DNA of 64,000 bases, from NCBI GenBank assembly GCA_947494925.1, contig CANLWS010000004.1:248001-312000 (forward strand). The letters run 5' to 3'. The DNA is from an uncultured Alteromonadaceae bacterium (GTDB taxonomy: Bacteria; Pseudomonadota; Gammaproteobacteria; Enterobacterales; Alteromonadaceae). The notes beneath the pieces were generated by a model. That model had not been told where the DNA came from, searched no databases, and saw nothing but the letters and a program-made list of their open reading frames with translations. Every line of letters begins with the position of its first letter. Position 1 is the stretch's first letter. Positions 29,661-41,123 of this stretch are shown here, one piece after another. A program made the position numbers and the translations under genes.

Positions 29661-30575
29661 TTAATTGACCAACACTGGTGTTGCAAAACTGATAGGCATC
29701 TGTTCAGGTGTTTCGTAGCTAACAAACTCCCAACACTCTTTATCAGCTAACATCGCATTTAACAGTTTGTTATTCAAACCATGGCCGGTCTTGTAAGCTT
29801 TTAACTCACCAACAATACTATGACCGCCAAGATACAAATCTCCTACTGCATCAAGAATTTTGTGTTTCAGAAACTCGTCATCATAACGCAGACCTTCTGG
29901 ATTCAATACACGATATTCATCAAGCGCAACTGCATTTTCCATACTGCCACCTAAAGCGAGATTGTTCGCGTTCATATATTCAAGGTCTTTCATAAAACCG
30001 AATGTACGAGCGCGACTCACTTCGTCTACGTATGATGATGCATTAAAATCCATCACCACATGCTGACGTGTCTGGCTTATCACCGGATGATCAAAGTCGA
30101 TTTTAAAATCAACTCTGAAACCATCGTAGGGATGAAACTCAGCCCACTTGTCGCCATCTTCCACACGAATTGGTCGCTTTATGCGGATAAATTGTTTAGC
30201 GGCGTTAAGCTCTTCAACACCAGCAGATTGCAATAGGAAAATGAATGGACTCGCGCTGCCATCCATTATAGGGAGTTCATTGCTATCCACTTCAACAATA
30301 ATATTGTCGATACCCAGTCCGGCCAATGCAGAGGCCAAATGCTCAACAGTTGAAATTGACGCGCCATCTTCGTTGGTCAAACAGGTACACAACATCGTAT
30401 CGCCAACCGCATTTGCACGTGCAGGAATATCCACAAAAGGCTCAAGGTCTATGCGGCGAAATACGATACCCGTATTTGCCGGCGCAGGCCGGAGAGTCAT
30501 GGTAACCTTGTCACCTTTATGGAGACCTATTCCTATCTCAGAAACAGCGTGTTTTATTGTACGTTGTCTTATCAT
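29661..30575 (-). CDS. lpxC: UDP-3-O-acyl-N-acetylglucosamine deacetylase
   Basis: Zinc deacetylase, the committed step of lipid A synthesis. 304 residues, usual length. Visible are [20 protein letters not shown], the first zinc His in [18 protein letters not shown] (about residue 78), the catalytic region [41 protein letters not shown] and the second zinc motif [16 protein letters not shown]. Last gene of the division cluster, 163 bases after ftsZ, with a terminator downstream. Confidence 0.97.
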   Translation of the reverse strand: MIRQRTIKHAVSEIGIGLHKGDKVTMTLRPAPANTGIVFRRIDLEPFVDIPARANAVGDTMLCTCLTNEDGASISTVEHLASALAGLGIDNIIVEVDSNELPIMDGSASPFIFLLQSAGVEELNAAKQFIRIKRPIRVEDGDKWAEFHPYDGFRVDFKIDFDHPVISQTRQHVVMDFNASSYVDEVSRARTFGFMKDLEYMNANNLALGGSMENAVALDEYRVLNPEGLRYDDEFLKHKILDAVGDLYLGGHSIVGELKAYKTGHGLNNKLLNAMLADKECWEFVSYETPEQMPISFATPVLVN

Positions 30576-30703
30576 GTATCAGTTAGCTCAATTTTTAACC
30601 AATCCCAAAATCGGCGCGTATTTTAGTGTTTAACTGGTCCAATGTCAAAAAAGTGTCACATTCCATGTATTTTTGCTTACATTTCATACTGTTGGGCTAT
30701 AGA

Positions 30704-30730
30704 CAATTGAATATAAGATTAATTCAATTG
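30704..30730. repeat. AT-rich inverted repeat between ftsZ and lpxC
   Basis: CAATTGAAT (30704-30712) and ATTCAATTG (30722-30730), a perfect 9-bp inverted repeat with a nine-base loop, starting eight bases after the ftsZ stop. No T-run follows on the minus strand. It may be an operator, an mRNA-processing hairpin or a weak attenuator. Confidence 0.5.
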
Positions 30731-30738
30731 AGCCCTTT

Positions 30739-31902
30739 TTAATCCGCTTGTTTACGCAAAAAAGCCGGTATATCCAGATATTCCAGATCAGTTCCCGCTT
30801 CAACACGTTCTTCTGCAGCCAACGCTTTGTTTCCATCAGTTGACACGCCAGAAACCTGTTCGGTTGGATTTGCTTCCAATTTAAAGTCACTGGTGGCATT
30901 GACCCGTGACGAGCGATTACTCACCAAGGAAATGTCTGGCTTACGCTCTGCGCCAATACCTGTCGCTACAACAGTCACCCGTAGCTCGTCAGTCATTTCC
31001 ATATCAATGACGGTACCCACTACCACTGTGGCGTTTTCAGAAGCAAATGCTTTAACTGCATTACCCACTGTTTCAAACTCATCAATTGCGAAATCAGGTC
31101 CAGCAGTAATATTCACCAGAATACCTCTTGCACCAGACAAATCGATGTCTTCCAAAAGCGGACATGCGATAGCAGCTTCAGACGCTTCTTCAGCGCGATC
31201 TTCACCTGTGCCCGATCCACTTCCCATCATGGCAGTACCCATTTCTGACATAACTGTTTTCACGTCCGCAAAATCGACGTTAATCAGACCTGGACGAGTA
31301 ATGAGTTCTGCAATTCCCTGAACGGCACCACGCAACACATCATTTGCTGCACTGAAGGCTTGTAGTAATGGCGTTCCGCGCCCCATAACCTTAAGCAACT
31401 TCTCATTCGGGATGGTAATTAAGGAATCCACGTATTTGGATAACTCTTCAATACCCTGGTCTGCAAACTCAATACGCTTACGACCTTCAAATGGAAATGG
31501 TTTAGTCACAACAGCAACGGTCAAAATACCCAAGTCTTTTGCAATTCTTGCAACTTCAGGTGCTGCGCCAGTTCCTGTACCACCGCCCATTCCAGCGGTA
31601 ATAAACACCATGTCGGCACCTTCCAGAGACTGGCGAATATTTTCCTGGTCCTCTTCCGCAGCCTGACGGCCTATATTCGGATTAGCTCCGGCACCCAAAC
31701 CTTTGGTGACGTTTGACCCAATTTGCAAGGTAACATTTGCAGAAGAACTGCGCAGTACCTGTGCATCTGTGTTTACCGCAATAAACTCAACACCTTCAAT
31801 GCTTTGCGATACCATGTGTTCCACGGCGTTTCCGCCGCCGCCCCCAACTCCGATTACTTTAATTACAGCTTCTTCGCTGTGACTGTCCATTAATTCAAAC
31901 AT
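30739..31902 (-). CDS. ftsZ: cell division GTPase FtsZ
   Basis: Tubulin homologue that forms the Z ring. 387 residues. The N-terminal [13 protein letters not shown], the tubulin signature [15 protein letters not shown] (near residue 105), NADVLRGA-type T5 region ([17 protein letters not shown]) and [11 protein letters not shown] are present. A variable linker of about 50 residues leads to the conserved C-terminal peptide [15 protein letters not shown] that binds FtsA and ZipA. A clear ribosome-binding site (GGAGAG) precedes the start. 93 bases separate it from ftsA. Confidence 0.98.
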   Translation of the reverse strand: MFELMDSHSEEAVIKVIGVGGGGGNAVEHMVSQSIEGVEFIAVNTDAQVLRSSSANVTLQIGSNVTKGLGAGANPNIGRQAAEEDQENIRQSLEGADMVFITAGMGGGTGTGAAPEVARIAKDLGILTVAVVTKPFPFEGRKRIEFADQGIEELSKYVDSLITIPNEKLLKVMGRGTPLLQAFSAANDVLRGAVQGIAELITRPGLINVDFADVKTVMSEMGTAMMGSGSGTGEDRAEEASEAAIACPLLEDIDLSGARGILVNITAGPDFAIDEFETVGNAVKAFASENATVVVGTVIDMEMTDELRVTVVATGIGAERKPDISLVSNRSSRVNATSDFKLEANPTEQVSGVSTDGNKALAAEERVEAGTDLEYLDIPAFLRKQAD

Positions 31903-31995
31903 AGTTACTCTCCGATTTTTAGCGCGATAAAACGCGAGCTAGCTACTGCCCGCATCCCATATTCTTTTTTATTTATTGTGTGCCTTTCCATGCGT

Positions 31996-33225
31996 TTAAA
32001 ACTCTCCCTTAAACCAACTTTGAACACGATGCCAAAGTCCTTCATTATTTTTATTTTTAGTTGAAATTTTGCCTTGTAAGGTTTCCTTCCCGTATTGCAG
32101 CAGGCCCACTGCAGTTGCATAGGTGGCATCCTCCACATATTCGGATAAACCTTTCACACCGAGAGGTTCACCGACTCTGACCGGCATCTGAAATAACTCT
32201 TCAGCAAATTCTACAGCCCCTTCCATTTTTGCTGTTCCGCCCGTTAGAACGATACCTGCTGCTATTTGTTCCTCTAAACCACTGGCCTTAATTTCTTCAT
32301 GAACCAGTTCAAACAACTCCTGATATCTGGGTTCAATCACTTCAGCCAAAGTATGACGCGACATGGCTCGTGACGGACGGCCACCAACGCTCGGCACCTC
32401 GATATTCTCTTCCATGCTGACCATATCTTTGAGCGCGCATGCATAGTTTATTTTTATCTCCTCAGCATGGCTGATAGGCGTGCGGAAGATTTTTGCAATA
32501 TCGCTGGTGATTTGATTTCCCGCCGCTGGAATAACTGCGGTATGGCGTATTGCACCATCGGTATAAACAACCATGTCCATTGTGCCGCCACCAATATCGA
32601 CTACACATACTCCCAATTCTTTCTCATCATCTGTCAACACGGCGTAGCTCGATGCCAGTGCAGAGAAAATAATCTGGTCGGTACTGAGTTCACAGCGCTC
32701 CACGCACTTCACCAAATTCTTAGCCATATCGTCTGCACAGGTAATAATATGGGCTTCGGCTTCCATTCTGACGCCCGACATCCCAATCGGGTTTTTAATC
32801 CCTTCCTGCACATCAATAGTAAATTCCTGCGGTAAAACGTGAAGTAATCTGCGCTCTGCAGCAATAGGCACAGAACGGGCTGCATGAATAACATTATCAA
32901 CGTCTTCCTGAGTCACTTCCTGATTGTTGATGGGCACCATGCCACTCTCATTCTGACATTTGACGTGACGCCCCGAAATCGACATAAACACTGAAGACAC
33001 CCGGCAGTCAGCCATTAGTTCCATTTCGTCCACGGCCCGCTGAACAGATTGCACAACCAAATTAAGGTCGTTTACGCCGCCTTTATCCATGCCTTTAGCA
33101 GAATGACTTCCTACACCCACGATACTGATGCCACCGTCGTCAAGCAATTCGCCAACCACAGCTTTCACTTTACTAGTGCCCATGTCCAGGCCAACTATCA
33201 GCTTTCTTTCTGCAACCTTAGACAT
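31996..33225 (-). CDS. ftsA: cell division protein FtsA
   Basis: Actin-like protein that tethers FtsZ to the membrane and recruits later divisome proteins. 409 residues. Actin-family nucleotide motifs are visible: VGLDMGTSKVKAVVGE at the start, VCVVDIGGGTMDMVVY near 200, and GIVLTGGTAKMEG near 330. The C-terminus LWHRVQSWFKGEF is the amphipathic membrane-targeting helix. It lies 20 bases after ftsQ. Confidence 0.97.
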   Translation of the reverse strand: MSKVAERKLIVGLDMGTSKVKAVVGELLDDGGISIVGVGSHSAKGMDKGGVNDLNLVVQSVQRAVDEMELMADCRVSSVFMSISGRHVKCQNESGMVPINNQEVTQEDVDNVIHAARSVPIAAERRLLHVLPQEFTIDVQEGIKNPIGMSGVRMEAEAHIITCADDMAKNLVKCVERCELSTDQIIFSALASSYAVLTDDEKELGVCVVDIGGGTMDMVVYTDGAIRHTAVIPAAGNQITSDIAKIFRTPISHAEEIKINYACALKDMVSMEENIEVPSVGGRPSRAMSRHTLAEVIEPRYQELFELVHEEIKASGLEEQIAAGIVLTGGTAKMEGAVEFAEELFQMPVRVGEPLGVKGLSEYVEDATYATAVGLLQYGKETLQGKISTKNKNNEGLWHRVQSWFKGEF

Positions 33226-33245
33226 TTAAATTTACTCTCACTGCA

Positions 33246-33983
33246 TTAACTCTCTTGTTCCAAAACCTGTTCGGTTTTCCAACCTACGGCCAATCCGGTG
33301 TCATACCGCAAATCGACATAATCCAATTGTTTTTGCTCTTTTATCAGCAAAGGATACAAATCAACAAAGCGCTGTAACCTGTCGACAAACTCTATTCTGC
33401 CGAGATTCAGACGTACCCCGGTATCCAACCTGATATTCCAAGCAAAGCGCTCACTCAACGTTAATTCGCTAATCCGTAGCTTGGCTCTGTCCAACAAGGA
33501 TTGCATGGCCATATATCCCTGCAATGCTGTCTGTTCACTGCCACCTGGACCAAATAGTTCCGGTAACGCCAAACCCGGTGCAACTGCCGCAAAGCTCTCG
33601 CCAAACTGATTGAGTAACAAATCGCTATTCCATACTGCCGTTGCAGTCTGCTCAACCAAATAGATGTTCAAACTGTTTGGCCACCGTTTTCTCACTGAAG
33701 CTCTATAAACCCAAGGTAATGCTTCCAGATCATGGTGAACCCTCTCCACATCAAGTTCGAAAAAACTACCTGGATGCTTATCTCTGATTAAATTTTTAAC
33801 AACTGCATCATCAATAAATTGTCTGTCACCACTGAGCACAATTTGTTGCACCGGCACTTGCTGTTCATCTTCCAGCCAGTCGTTGAGTTCAAATCCGGCA
33901 TAAATCAACCCGACTAGCACAAACACTAAAAATGTCACCCCACCCCAGGCAGGTTGATTGCTGACTTTAGGGTCTTCGCTCAC
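33246..33983 (-). CDS. ftsQ: cell division protein FtsQ
   Basis: A 245-residue bitopic divisome protein that links early and late components and binds FtsB-FtsL. Short cytoplasmic N-terminus, one transmembrane segment (about residues 15-33, GVTFLVFVLVGLIYAGF), then a POTRA domain (VQQIVLSGDRQFIDDAVVKN and HDLEALPWVYRASVRKRWP) and a beta domain ending LDYVDLRYDTGLAVGWK. It overlaps the ddlB stop by four bases. Confidence 0.95.
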   Translation of the reverse strand: MSEDPKVSNQPAWGGVTFLVFVLVGLIYAGFELNDWLEDEQQVPVQQIVLSGDRQFIDDAVVKNLIRDKHPGSFFELDVERVHHDLEALPWVYRASVRKRWPNSLNIYLVEQTATAVWNSDLLLNQFGESFAAVAPGLALPELFGPGGSEQTALQGYMAMQSLLDRAKLRISELTLSERFAWNIRLDTGVRLNLGRIEFVDRLQRFVDLYPLLIKEQKQLDYVDLRYDTGLAVGWKTEQVLEQES

Positions 33984-34924
33984 TTGTCCTCCAGGCAGGT
34001 CGCCAGGATAGCCAGGGACAGCTCGCTAAAATTCAACCCAGCTTCCTTGGCCGCCATAGGAACTAAACTTTTTTCAGTCATCCCAGGAACAGTATTGGCT
34101 TCGAGTAAATAGAACTGACCTTGTTCGTCTTGCATAAAGTCAATTCTTCCCCATCCACTCCCAGACAATGCCGAAAATGCTCTCTGAGCCAATTCAGCCA
34201 AACGGCTCTCAGTTTCCTCACAGAGACCGCTCGGACAATAATATTCAGTGCTATCAGCACTGTATTTTGCTGTGTAATCGTAAAAATCTCGGGGAGTGGA
34301 CATGCGAATAGACGGCATAGCCTTACCATTCAGTATGCTAACCGTATACTCAGGACCTTGAATAAACTGCTCAAGCAAGACATTGTTATCGTATTTAAAT
34401 GCGTCTTGTATTGCAGACTCTAGCTGCGCTGCGCTCGTTACCTTTGTCATACCAATACTGGAACCTTCCAGTGATGGTTTGACCATAAGGGTATTCCCCA
34501 ATGTCGCCATTATAGCCTCGCAAGATCCCGCATCAAAGCGACTTTTTACAGCAATTTCATAATTTGCCGTAGGTAATCCAAGACTTTGCCAAATTTGCTT
34601 ACTGCGAATCTTATCCATGCAAAGAGCAGAGCCCAAAACACCGCTGCCAGAATAGGGTAAACCTAACAGCTGGAGAGCCCCCTGCAGACTGCCATCTTCG
34701 CCTCCACGACCATGCAACATAATGACGACATTTTCTATGCTTTCAGCTAGTAGGGACGCTACCGACTTTTCTGCGGGATCGAATCCAACAGCATTTACAC
34801 CGACGCTTCTAAGTGCATTTAATACTGCAGTACCGGATTTTAATGAGACTTCACGCTCAGCCGAAGCTCCACCATACATCACGGCAACTTTTCCGAATTC
34901 AGATGGCGTTAACCCCTTACTCAT
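33980..34924 (-). CDS. ddlB: D-alanine-D-alanine ligase
   Basis: ATP-grasp ligase making the D-Ala-D-Ala dipeptide for murein precursors. 314 residues. [19 protein letters not shown] at the N-terminus, [59 protein letters not shown] and the metal-binding [20 protein letters not shown] are all family signatures. It is coupled on both sides: its start overlaps the murC stop and its stop overlaps the ftsQ start, each by four bases. Confidence 0.97.
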   Translation of the reverse strand: MSKGLTPSEFGKVAVMYGGASAEREVSLKSGTAVLNALRSVGVNAVGFDPAEKSVASLLAESIENVVIMLHGRGGEDGSLQGALQLLGLPYSGSGVLGSALCMDKIRSKQIWQSLGLPTANYEIAVKSRFDAGSCEAIMATLGNTLMVKPSLEGSSIGMTKVTSAAQLESAIQDAFKYDNNVLLEQFIQGPEYTVSILNGKAMPSIRMSTPRDFYDYTAKYSADSTEYYCPSGLCEETESRLAELAQRAFSALSGSGWGRIDFMQDEQGQFYLLEANTVPGMTEKSLVPMAAKEAGLNFSELSLAILATCLEDK

Positions 34925-36375
34925 ATCGAGAACCCTTTTAACATCTGCGACACGTTTAACTTGATCGATTGAAGCTGTTTTGCCAATTGACCAATATTTC
35001 CAGCTCCCTGGGTCATGACAATATCTCCATCACTCAGCGTTTTCGCTAACAATATTGGCAATTCACTTTTGTCAGCAACGTAGATAGGCTCAATTTGCCC
35101 ACGTTGTCTGATAGAACGGCACAAGGCTTTGCTGTCAGCTCCTTCTATGGGTGTTTCTCCAGCCGGATACACTTCCAGTAAAAGCAACACATCGACCTTT
35201 GACAATACTCTTACGAAATCTTCATACAAATCCCGGGTGCGGGTGAAACGATGTGGTTGATATGCCATCACCAACCGTTTATCGGGCCAATTGCTTCTGG
35301 CCACGGCGATTGTTGCATCAACTTCAGTTGGGTGATGACCGTAATCATCCACTAATACAACTTGGCCTGCGCCAGTATCAAATTCACCAAGTTGTTCAAA
35401 TCGTCTTCCAATTCCGCCAAACGCAGCCAACGCATCAACAATCGCTTTGTCTTCGATGTTTTCGTCTGTGGCTACGGCAATAGCGGCAAGGGAATTGAGA
35501 ACATTGTGCAGTCCGGCCGAATTAAGCTGAACTTCCAAGGGTTCTTTCCCTCCCCTCAACACGGTGAACCGGCTTCGATTAAATCCGTATTCGATATTGA
35601 TTGCCCGCACATCCGCCTGTTCACTTACTCCATAGGTTAAGTATTTACGGCCGATTTGCGGCAGTAATTTCTGAATAACAGGATCATCACCACACAATAC
35701 TGCCAAACCATAAAATGGCAGGTTATGCAGAAACTCCAGGTAGGTATCCAACATTCGTTGGAAATCGCCGTCATAGGTATCCATATGATCGGCTTCGATA
35801 TTCGTTACAATGGAGACCATAGGCTGAAGATGGATGAAAGATGCATCACTTTCATCCGCTTCAGCGATCAGATACTGGCTACTCCCGAGTCTGGCATTGG
35901 TTCCGGCGCTATTTAAAAGACCACCGATCACGAAAGTAGGATCAAGTCCAGCCTGAGCGAAAATCGTGGCAAGCAAGCTGGTTGTAGTGGTTTTGCCGTG
36001 AGTTCCAGCTACCGCGATGCCATGTCTGAATCGCATCAACTCAGCAAGCATTTCTGCTCGCCTTATCACCGGGATTCGTGCTTGCTGAGCGGCAATAATC
36101 TCAGGATTACTCTGATCAATTGCGCTGGATACAACAACCACATTCGCCTTCTCGACGTTGCCCGCAAGGTGCCCTATAAACACTTCAGCTCCCTTAGACG
36201 TCAACCTTTTGGTCATGGCATTTTCCTGACGGTCTGAGCCAGACACCATGTATCCTTCATTGAGCAATACTTCGGCAATGCCTCCCATTCCGGCACCGCC
36301 AATTCCAATAAAATGGATATGCTTAATCCGGCGCATTTCAGGAACATGGTAATGAACCTTTTCTGGTCTGATCAT
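34921..36375 (-). CDS. murC: UDP-N-acetylmuramate-L-alanine ligase
   Basis: Cytoplasmic Mur ligase adding L-Ala to UDP-MurNAc. 484 residues. The UDP-binding [19 protein letters not shown], the P-loop [15 protein letters not shown] (near 120), [24 protein letters not shown] and [14 protein letters not shown] are MurC hallmarks. Start ATG at 36375 overlaps the murG stop by four bases. Confidence 0.97.
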   Translation of the reverse strand: MIRPEKVHYHVPEMRRIKHIHFIGIGGAGMGGIAEVLLNEGYMVSGSDRQENAMTKRLTSKGAEVFIGHLAGNVEKANVVVVSSAIDQSNPEIIAAQQARIPVIRRAEMLAELMRFRHGIAVAGTHGKTTTTSLLATIFAQAGLDPTFVIGGLLNSAGTNARLGSSQYLIAEADESDASFIHLQPMVSIVTNIEADHMDTYDGDFQRMLDTYLEFLHNLPFYGLAVLCGDDPVIQKLLPQIGRKYLTYGVSEQADVRAINIEYGFNRSRFTVLRGGKEPLEVQLNSAGLHNVLNSLAAIAVATDENIEDKAIVDALAAFGGIGRRFEQLGEFDTGAGQVVLVDDYGHHPTEVDATIAVARSNWPDKRLVMAYQPHRFTRTRDLYEDFVRVLSKVDVLLLLEVYPAGETPIEGADSKALCRSIRQRGQIEPIYVADKSELPILLAKTLSDGDIVMTQGAGNIGQLAKQLQSIKLNVSQMLKGFSI

Positions 36376-37457
36376 GCTGCTCCCTCCGCCAGTTCTTCAC
36401 AAACATTGGCTACAGACTGAGTCGCTTCGAGCCGAGCAAACTGTCGTGCTTTTCTGCCCATGTCCACCAGTTCGTCAGGTACACAAATAATTTTTTTCAA
36501 AATGGGTAAAAGACCGCCTTTTTCTAGTTCTTGCTGTGGTAGCACGATCGCTGCATCCAATTTTTCTAGCGCTCTTGCATTCACGGTCTGATGATCGTCC
36601 ACTGCGTGAGGAAGAGGAACAAAAACTGCCGCAACACCTGTTGCTGCTATTTCAGCAACAGTTAACGCGCCTGCGCGACATATCACTAAATCAGCCCATT
36701 CGTAGGCTTTGGGCATATCGTCAATAAATTCATCCACCTGCCAGGTAAAATGGTCATTGGCCAATCTGCGATAACGTTCTGTCAGATCTTTTTGGTTGCC
36801 CGCGCCACATTGATGGCGAACTTCTATGTTCTCCAGCTGTTGCAACACACCAGGTACGTTTTCATTCAGAGTTCTCGCTCCCAGGCTACCGCCGACAACC
36901 AGAATTCTGACGGGTGAATTCACCTTTTTTGGTGCTTCTGACTGGCCAAAGGCTTCTCTGACCGGGTTACCCACCCACAGGAATTTGTCCGGTAGAGTAG
37001 ATTGCTGCCTGAAGGTATTATCAAACCCTGTCAGTACTTTGTTGGCAAAACGAGCAAGAATTTTATTGGTCATACCGGGAATGGCATTCTGCTCATGCAA
37101 CACCAGCGGCGTGCTATTTAACCAGGCTGCAATTCCCCCTGGGCCACTGGCAAATCCGCCCATACCAAGCACAACGTCTGGTTGAAAAGACTTGATAACT
37201 CTCCTGGCTTGGAATATTGATTTGATTATCTGCAAGGGCGCCATCATCTTGCGTAGCAAACCATTCCCCCTAACCCCGGCAACATCGATAAAGCTGATTT
37301 CAAATCCATTCTTCGGAACAAGATCTGCTTCCATTCTTGCTCGGGTGCCAAGCCATTGAATCTTCCAACCTTTTGTTTCGAGGTTTTTTGCCACTGCCAG
37401 TCCCGGAAACACATGTCCTCCAGTTCCGCCGGCCATCACCAGAATACGTTTACTCAT
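36372..37457 (-). CDS. murG: UDP-GlcNAc:lipid I N-acetylglucosaminyltransferase
   Basis: Peripheral membrane glycosyltransferase (GT28) converting lipid I to lipid II. 361 residues from ATG at 37457, which has a strong GGGGGGAAAG ribosome-binding site; the frame extends 12 codons further, but the family begins just before [19 protein letters not shown]. Other signatures are [32 protein letters not shown], the second-domain [13 protein letters not shown], and [20 protein letters not shown]. The start overlaps the ftsW stop by eight bases. Confidence 0.96.
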   Translation of the reverse strand: MSKRILVMAGGTGGHVFPGLAVAKNLETKGWKIQWLGTRARMEADLVPKNGFEISFIDVAGVRGNGLLRKMMAPLQIIKSIFQARRVIKSFQPDVVLGMGGFASGPGGIAAWLNSTPLVLHEQNAIPGMTNKILARFANKVLTGFDNTFRQQSTLPDKFLWVGNPVREAFGQSEAPKKVNSPVRILVVGGSLGARTLNENVPGVLQQLENIEVRHQCGAGNQKDLTERYRRLANDHFTWQVDEFIDDMPKAYEWADLVICRAGALTVAEIAATGVAAVFVPLPHAVDDHQTVNARALEKLDAAIVLPQQELEKGGLLPILKKIICVPDELVDMGRKARQFARLEATQSVANVCEELAEGAA

Positions 37458-38727
37458 TCTTTCCCCCCTGCTCTCTATCAGAAAGGGAATCAATAACCTC
37501 TACTACTTTTTTCTTGGCATTCTTGATTTTCTTTGTGCCACCGGTGCTTAACGCCTGTACTCCCTCAACCCGGATTTCAAAATCTATTCTCACCAGCAGA
37601 GCAACTGCAACCGCCATAGTGATTAAACTTGAACCGCCATAGCTAACTAAGGGCAAAGTCAGTCCTTTAGTTGGTAAGATTCCGGAACTAGCGCCCACGT
37701 TTACCGCTGTCTGAAAACTAAACCATATACCAATCGCATAGGCCAGATAAGCATCAAAAGGACGTTCTTTCTGCAATGCAAGATTACCCAATTTCAGCGC
37801 TTTGACCACCAGTAAGAACAGCAGAATCAATACGCCGAGAACACCCCCAAAACCTAACTCTTCCGCTAGGATAGCGACGATAAAGTCAGTATGCGCCTCA
37901 GGCAAAAATTCCAGCTTCTGCAAACTGTTTCCAAGTCCCTGGCCAAACAAGTCGCCGCGCCCAAATGCCATCAAAGATTGGGTTAACTGGTACCCACTGC
38001 CAAAGGGATCTGCCCAGGGATCCAGGAAGGAAATTACTCGTTTCAAACGGTAACTTTCAAATAATATCAGCGCTACAATCGCCGACATACCTGCGAACAT
38101 GAGTCCGAAAAATTGCCAAAGCTTGGCACCTGCCAGGAATAATAGGCCAACAGTGGTTGCAAACATCACTACTACCGTTCCCAAATCTGGTTGCATCAAC
38201 AACAAAATAGCCAACACGAAAAACACCAACAGAGGTTTGATGAACCCTTTGAGATTTTCGGTAACCTCTTCGTAACGACGAACCAGATATCCAGCCAGGT
38301 AACAAAAGAAAAAGAGCTTAGCTGGCTCTGCAGCCTGGATAGTAATCGGGCCAATAGCCAGCCATCGGGTACTGCCGTTAACCGTTCGCCCGACAGCGAG
38401 CACTGCCACCAGCAATGCAACGGCAAACAATAACAACCAGGGATTACTCACTCGCCACCAATGCATAGGTATTTGCATCACAATTAGTGCTGCCGTGATG
38501 GCGAGGAAAATATAAATGCCGTGGCGAATGGCAAAATGAAAAGGATTGTCGAATAACCGTGCTGCAACAGGCATAGACGCAGACATCACAATAATGACGC
38601 CAACCGACATCAAGGTAACAGCGATCAGCAAGAGGTTTGCATCGAAGTGATTGTCGTCTTCAGCGCTGCCATGCCTTTTTGCGAAAAGGTCGCGCAATGG
38701 ATTGCTGTTTTGAGTTGCAGAAGTCAT
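37450..38727 (-). CDS. ftsW: septal peptidoglycan polymerase FtsW
   Basis: SEDS-family membrane glycosyltransferase of the division septum, partner of FtsI. 425 residues from ATG at 38727, preceded by AGGGAG and overlapping the murD stop as ATGA; a longer frame adds 26 unlikely residues. About ten membrane segments. SEDS motifs include the catalytic Asp region ADPFGSGYQLTQSLMAFGRG, GLGNSLQKLEFLPEAHTDFI and the late GLTLPLVSYGGSSL. The C-terminal tail is charged and cytoplasmic. Confidence 0.96.
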   Translation of the reverse strand: MTSATQNSNPLRDLFAKRHGSAEDDNHFDANLLLIAVTLMSVGVIIVMSASMPVAARLFDNPFHFAIRHGIYIFLAITAALIVMQIPMHWWRVSNPWLLLFAVALLVAVLAVGRTVNGSTRWLAIGPITIQAAEPAKLFFFCYLAGYLVRRYEEVTENLKGFIKPLLVFFVLAILLLMQPDLGTVVVMFATTVGLLFLAGAKLWQFFGLMFAGMSAIVALILFESYRLKRVISFLDPWADPFGSGYQLTQSLMAFGRGDLFGQGLGNSLQKLEFLPEAHTDFIVAILAEELGFGGVLGVLILLFLLVVKALKLGNLALQKERPFDAYLAYAIGIWFSFQTAVNVGASSGILPTKGLTLPLVSYGGSSLITMAVAVALLVRIDFEIRVEGVQALSTGGTKKIKNAKKKVVEVIDSLSDREQGGKNE

Positions 38728-40037
38728 GCTGCTAACTCCCTGACGGCTTGGATAAAGCATTCGCCACGATGTTGATAATTGGAAAACATGTCCAGACTTG
38801 CGCAAGCGGGGGAAAGTAGTACCACGTCTCCGGATTCTACAAACTGATCTGCGGCAAGTACCGCTTCTTTCAAGTTGGCTACTTCGATTGGAGACGTAAC
38901 TAGCTCAGCAATTTTGCTGCCGTCTTTACCAAAGGTAATAAGTAAATCCACATACTTATTTAATAGGCTTGTTAAAGGTGAAAAGTCAGCTCCTTTTCCA
39001 TCGCCACCGGCGATCAAAACCAGCTTGCCTTGTTTTTGCATACTGAAACTTAGGATTGCAGCGCTGGTTGCACCCACATTTGTAGCTTTGGAATCATTAA
39101 TCCAACGAACATTTTTGAGGTTAGAAATGGTCTCAAATCTGTGCGCAAGGCCAGTAAATTGCTTCGCCGCAGAAAGAATATAGCTGTCTTCAATCCCGAT
39201 GACCTTCACACAGGCGGCCGCGGCCTGGATATTGAGCATATTGTGACTACCACTAAGCTTGCACTCTGATTGTTTGAGGTATTCCAAACCATCACACAAT
39301 ATAACTTGAGTATTATCGTCCCAACTAAACCCTTGCTTGGAAGCAGACAGACCAAAACTATTTTGCGCTCCCTCAGTTTGGCGATGCGTTAAGCTATCAT
39401 CACGATTAACAATGAGATGCCTAGCACCAATGTAAACCCGCTGTTTAGCCTGATGATAATTGGATAAGGTTTTGTGACGATCAATATGGTCTTCTGTCAC
39501 ATTCAGAATAGTCGCAACTAAGGGGTTCAAAGAAGAGATTGTTTCCAGTTGAAAACTGGATAGTTCAAGCACAATGTAATCGAGTTCTGCTCCCAATAGG
39601 TCGAGCACGGGCAAACCAATATTCCCCCCCATCATCGATTTTTTCCCGGCCGCTAACAGCATCTCGTTAACCAAAGTGGTCACGGTTGATTTTCCATTAG
39701 AACCGGTAATCGCAATCACGGGAACAGTGTTAAATCGTGCAAACAACTCCACATCGCCGATCAGTTCAACACCCGCTTCAACAGCAGCTTGAATGGCTTT
39801 GTCTGCAGGGTTAACGCCTGGGCTAAGTAGAATTAACTCTGCACTGAGCAGTAAGTTCTGGTCATATTCACCTAATCGAACCTCAACTGTCAGATCATGT
39901 TGCAGTTGTTCACGTGTATCAATGGCAATCACTGTTGCGCCTTGCTTCAACAAAAAGTGCACGCAGGACTGCCCCGTCAGGCCTAACCCTACCACTACAA
40001 CTTTTTTATTTGCCAATTCAAAACTCACGAGCTTCAA
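38724..40037 (-). CDS. murD: UDP-MurNAc-L-Ala-D-glutamate ligase
   Basis: Mur ligase adding D-Glu. 437 residues. VVVGLGLTGQSCVHFLLKQG at the UDP-binding end, the P-loop AITGSNGKSTVTTLVNEML (near 108), NVTEDHIDRH, RFETISNLKNVRWINDSKAT and LSPACASLDMFSNYQHRGE are diagnostic. It starts three bases after the mraY stop and ends overlapping ftsW. Confidence 0.97.
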   Translation of the reverse strand: MKLVSFELANKKVVVVGLGLTGQSCVHFLLKQGATVIAIDTREQLQHDLTVEVRLGEYDQNLLLSAELILLSPGVNPADKAIQAAVEAGVELIGDVELFARFNTVPVIAITGSNGKSTVTTLVNEMLLAAGKKSMMGGNIGLPVLDLLGAELDYIVLELSSFQLETISSLNPLVATILNVTEDHIDRHKTLSNYHQAKQRVYIGARHLIVNRDDSLTHRQTEGAQNSFGLSASKQGFSWDDNTQVILCDGLEYLKQSECKLSGSHNMLNIQAAAACVKVIGIEDSYILSAAKQFTGLAHRFETISNLKNVRWINDSKATNVGATSAAILSFSMQKQGKLVLIAGGDGKGADFSPLTSLLNKYVDLLITFGKDGSKIAELVTSPIEVANLKEAVLAADQFVESGDVVLLSPACASLDMFSNYQHRGECFIQAVRELAA

Positions 40038-40040
40038 CTC

Positions 40041-41123
40041 TTACCTTAGTTTTAGTGTTGCCAGCCCAACCAGGACCAGTATCAGAGAAATAATCCAAAA
40101 ACGTACAATCACACGCGGCTCAGGCCAGCCTTTTAATTCGTAGTGATGGTGTATTGGGGCCATGCGGAAAATTCGTTTTTTGCGCAATTTAAACGACCCC
40201 ACCTGCAATATGACCGACAACGTTTCGACAACGAACACACCGCCCATAATAATCAGGACAATTTCCTGTCGAACAAGCACTGCCATGATGCCTAGCACCC
40301 CGCCCAACGCGAGTGAGCCAACATCCCCCATGAATACCTGAGCTGGATAGGTGTTAAACCATAAAAAGCCCAATCCGGCACCAACGATGGCCGTACTTAC
40401 AACAACCAGCTCACTGGTTAAAGGGATATAAGGAATATTCAGATATTCAGAAAAATTAATGTTGCCGGTAGTGTATGCAAAGATGGACAACGCACCTGCC
40501 ACAAGAATTGTCGGGACAATGGCCAGACCATCAAGGCCATCAGTCAGGTTAACTGCGTTGCTCGTGCCAACTAATGTGAAATAAACCACCACTATGTAAA
40601 ACAATCCAAGTTGCGGCATAACTTCTTTAAAAAAGGGTACCAGCAAAGCAGTTTCCGCAGGATCTTTTGCTGCACTATAGAGATAAAAAGCGACCCCGAT
40701 TGCAACAGCAGATAGCCAAAAGTATTTCCATTTGGCAATCAAACCTTTTGGATCTTTACGAACCACTTTACGGTAATCGTCCACAAAGCCAATAATTCCA
40801 TAGGCGACAACGACAAACAGAGTTACCCACACGTAGCGATTTGTCAGATCTGCCCACAACAACACGCTGGTCACTATCGCAGCCAATATAAGTAATCCAC
40901 CCATGGTTGGGGTGCCGGATTTGGACAAGTGTGATTGTGGTCCATCATCTCTGACAGTTTGTCCGATCTGCATTTGCTGTAACCAGCGAATCATCTTTGG
41001 TCCAATCAAAACGGCCATCAACAACGCCGTCAACGTGCTCAAAATTGCACGCAACGTTAGATAGGAAAATACGTTAAATCCTGCATCAAATTGTTGTAGC
41101 CATTCGGCTAGCCAAATTAGCAT
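40041..41123 (-). CDS. mraY: phospho-MurNAc-pentapeptide translocase
   Basis: Integral membrane enzyme that transfers phospho-MurNAc-pentapeptide to undecaprenyl phosphate, giving lipid I. 360 residues with ten membrane segments. Signatures: [13 protein letters not shown], the aspartate-rich [43 protein letters not shown] and the histidine-rich [15 protein letters not shown]. It overlaps murF by seven bases. Confidence 0.98.
   Translation of the reverse strand: MLIWLAEWLQQFDAGFNVFSYLTLRAILSTLTALLMAVLIGPKMIRWLQQMQIGQTVRDDGPQSHLSKSGTPTMGGLLILAAIVTSVLLWADLTNRYVWVTLFVVVAYGIIGFVDDYRKVVRKDPKGLIAKWKYFWLSAVAIGVAFYLYSAAKDPAETALLVPFFKEVMPQLGLFYIVVVYFTLVGTSNAVNLTDGLDGLAIVPTILVAGALSIFAYTTGNINFSEYLNIPYIPLTSELVVVSTAIVGAGLGFLWFNTYPAQVFMGDVGSLALGGVLGIMAVLVRQEIVLIIMGGVFVVETLSVILQVGSFKLRKKRIFRMAPIHHHYELKGWPEPRVIVRFWIISLILVLVGLATLKLR

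Noticed and set aside
30827-31321. Plus-strand open frame opposite ftsZ
   Set aside because: Ser/Thr-rich shadow of a highly conserved gene; no independent evidence.
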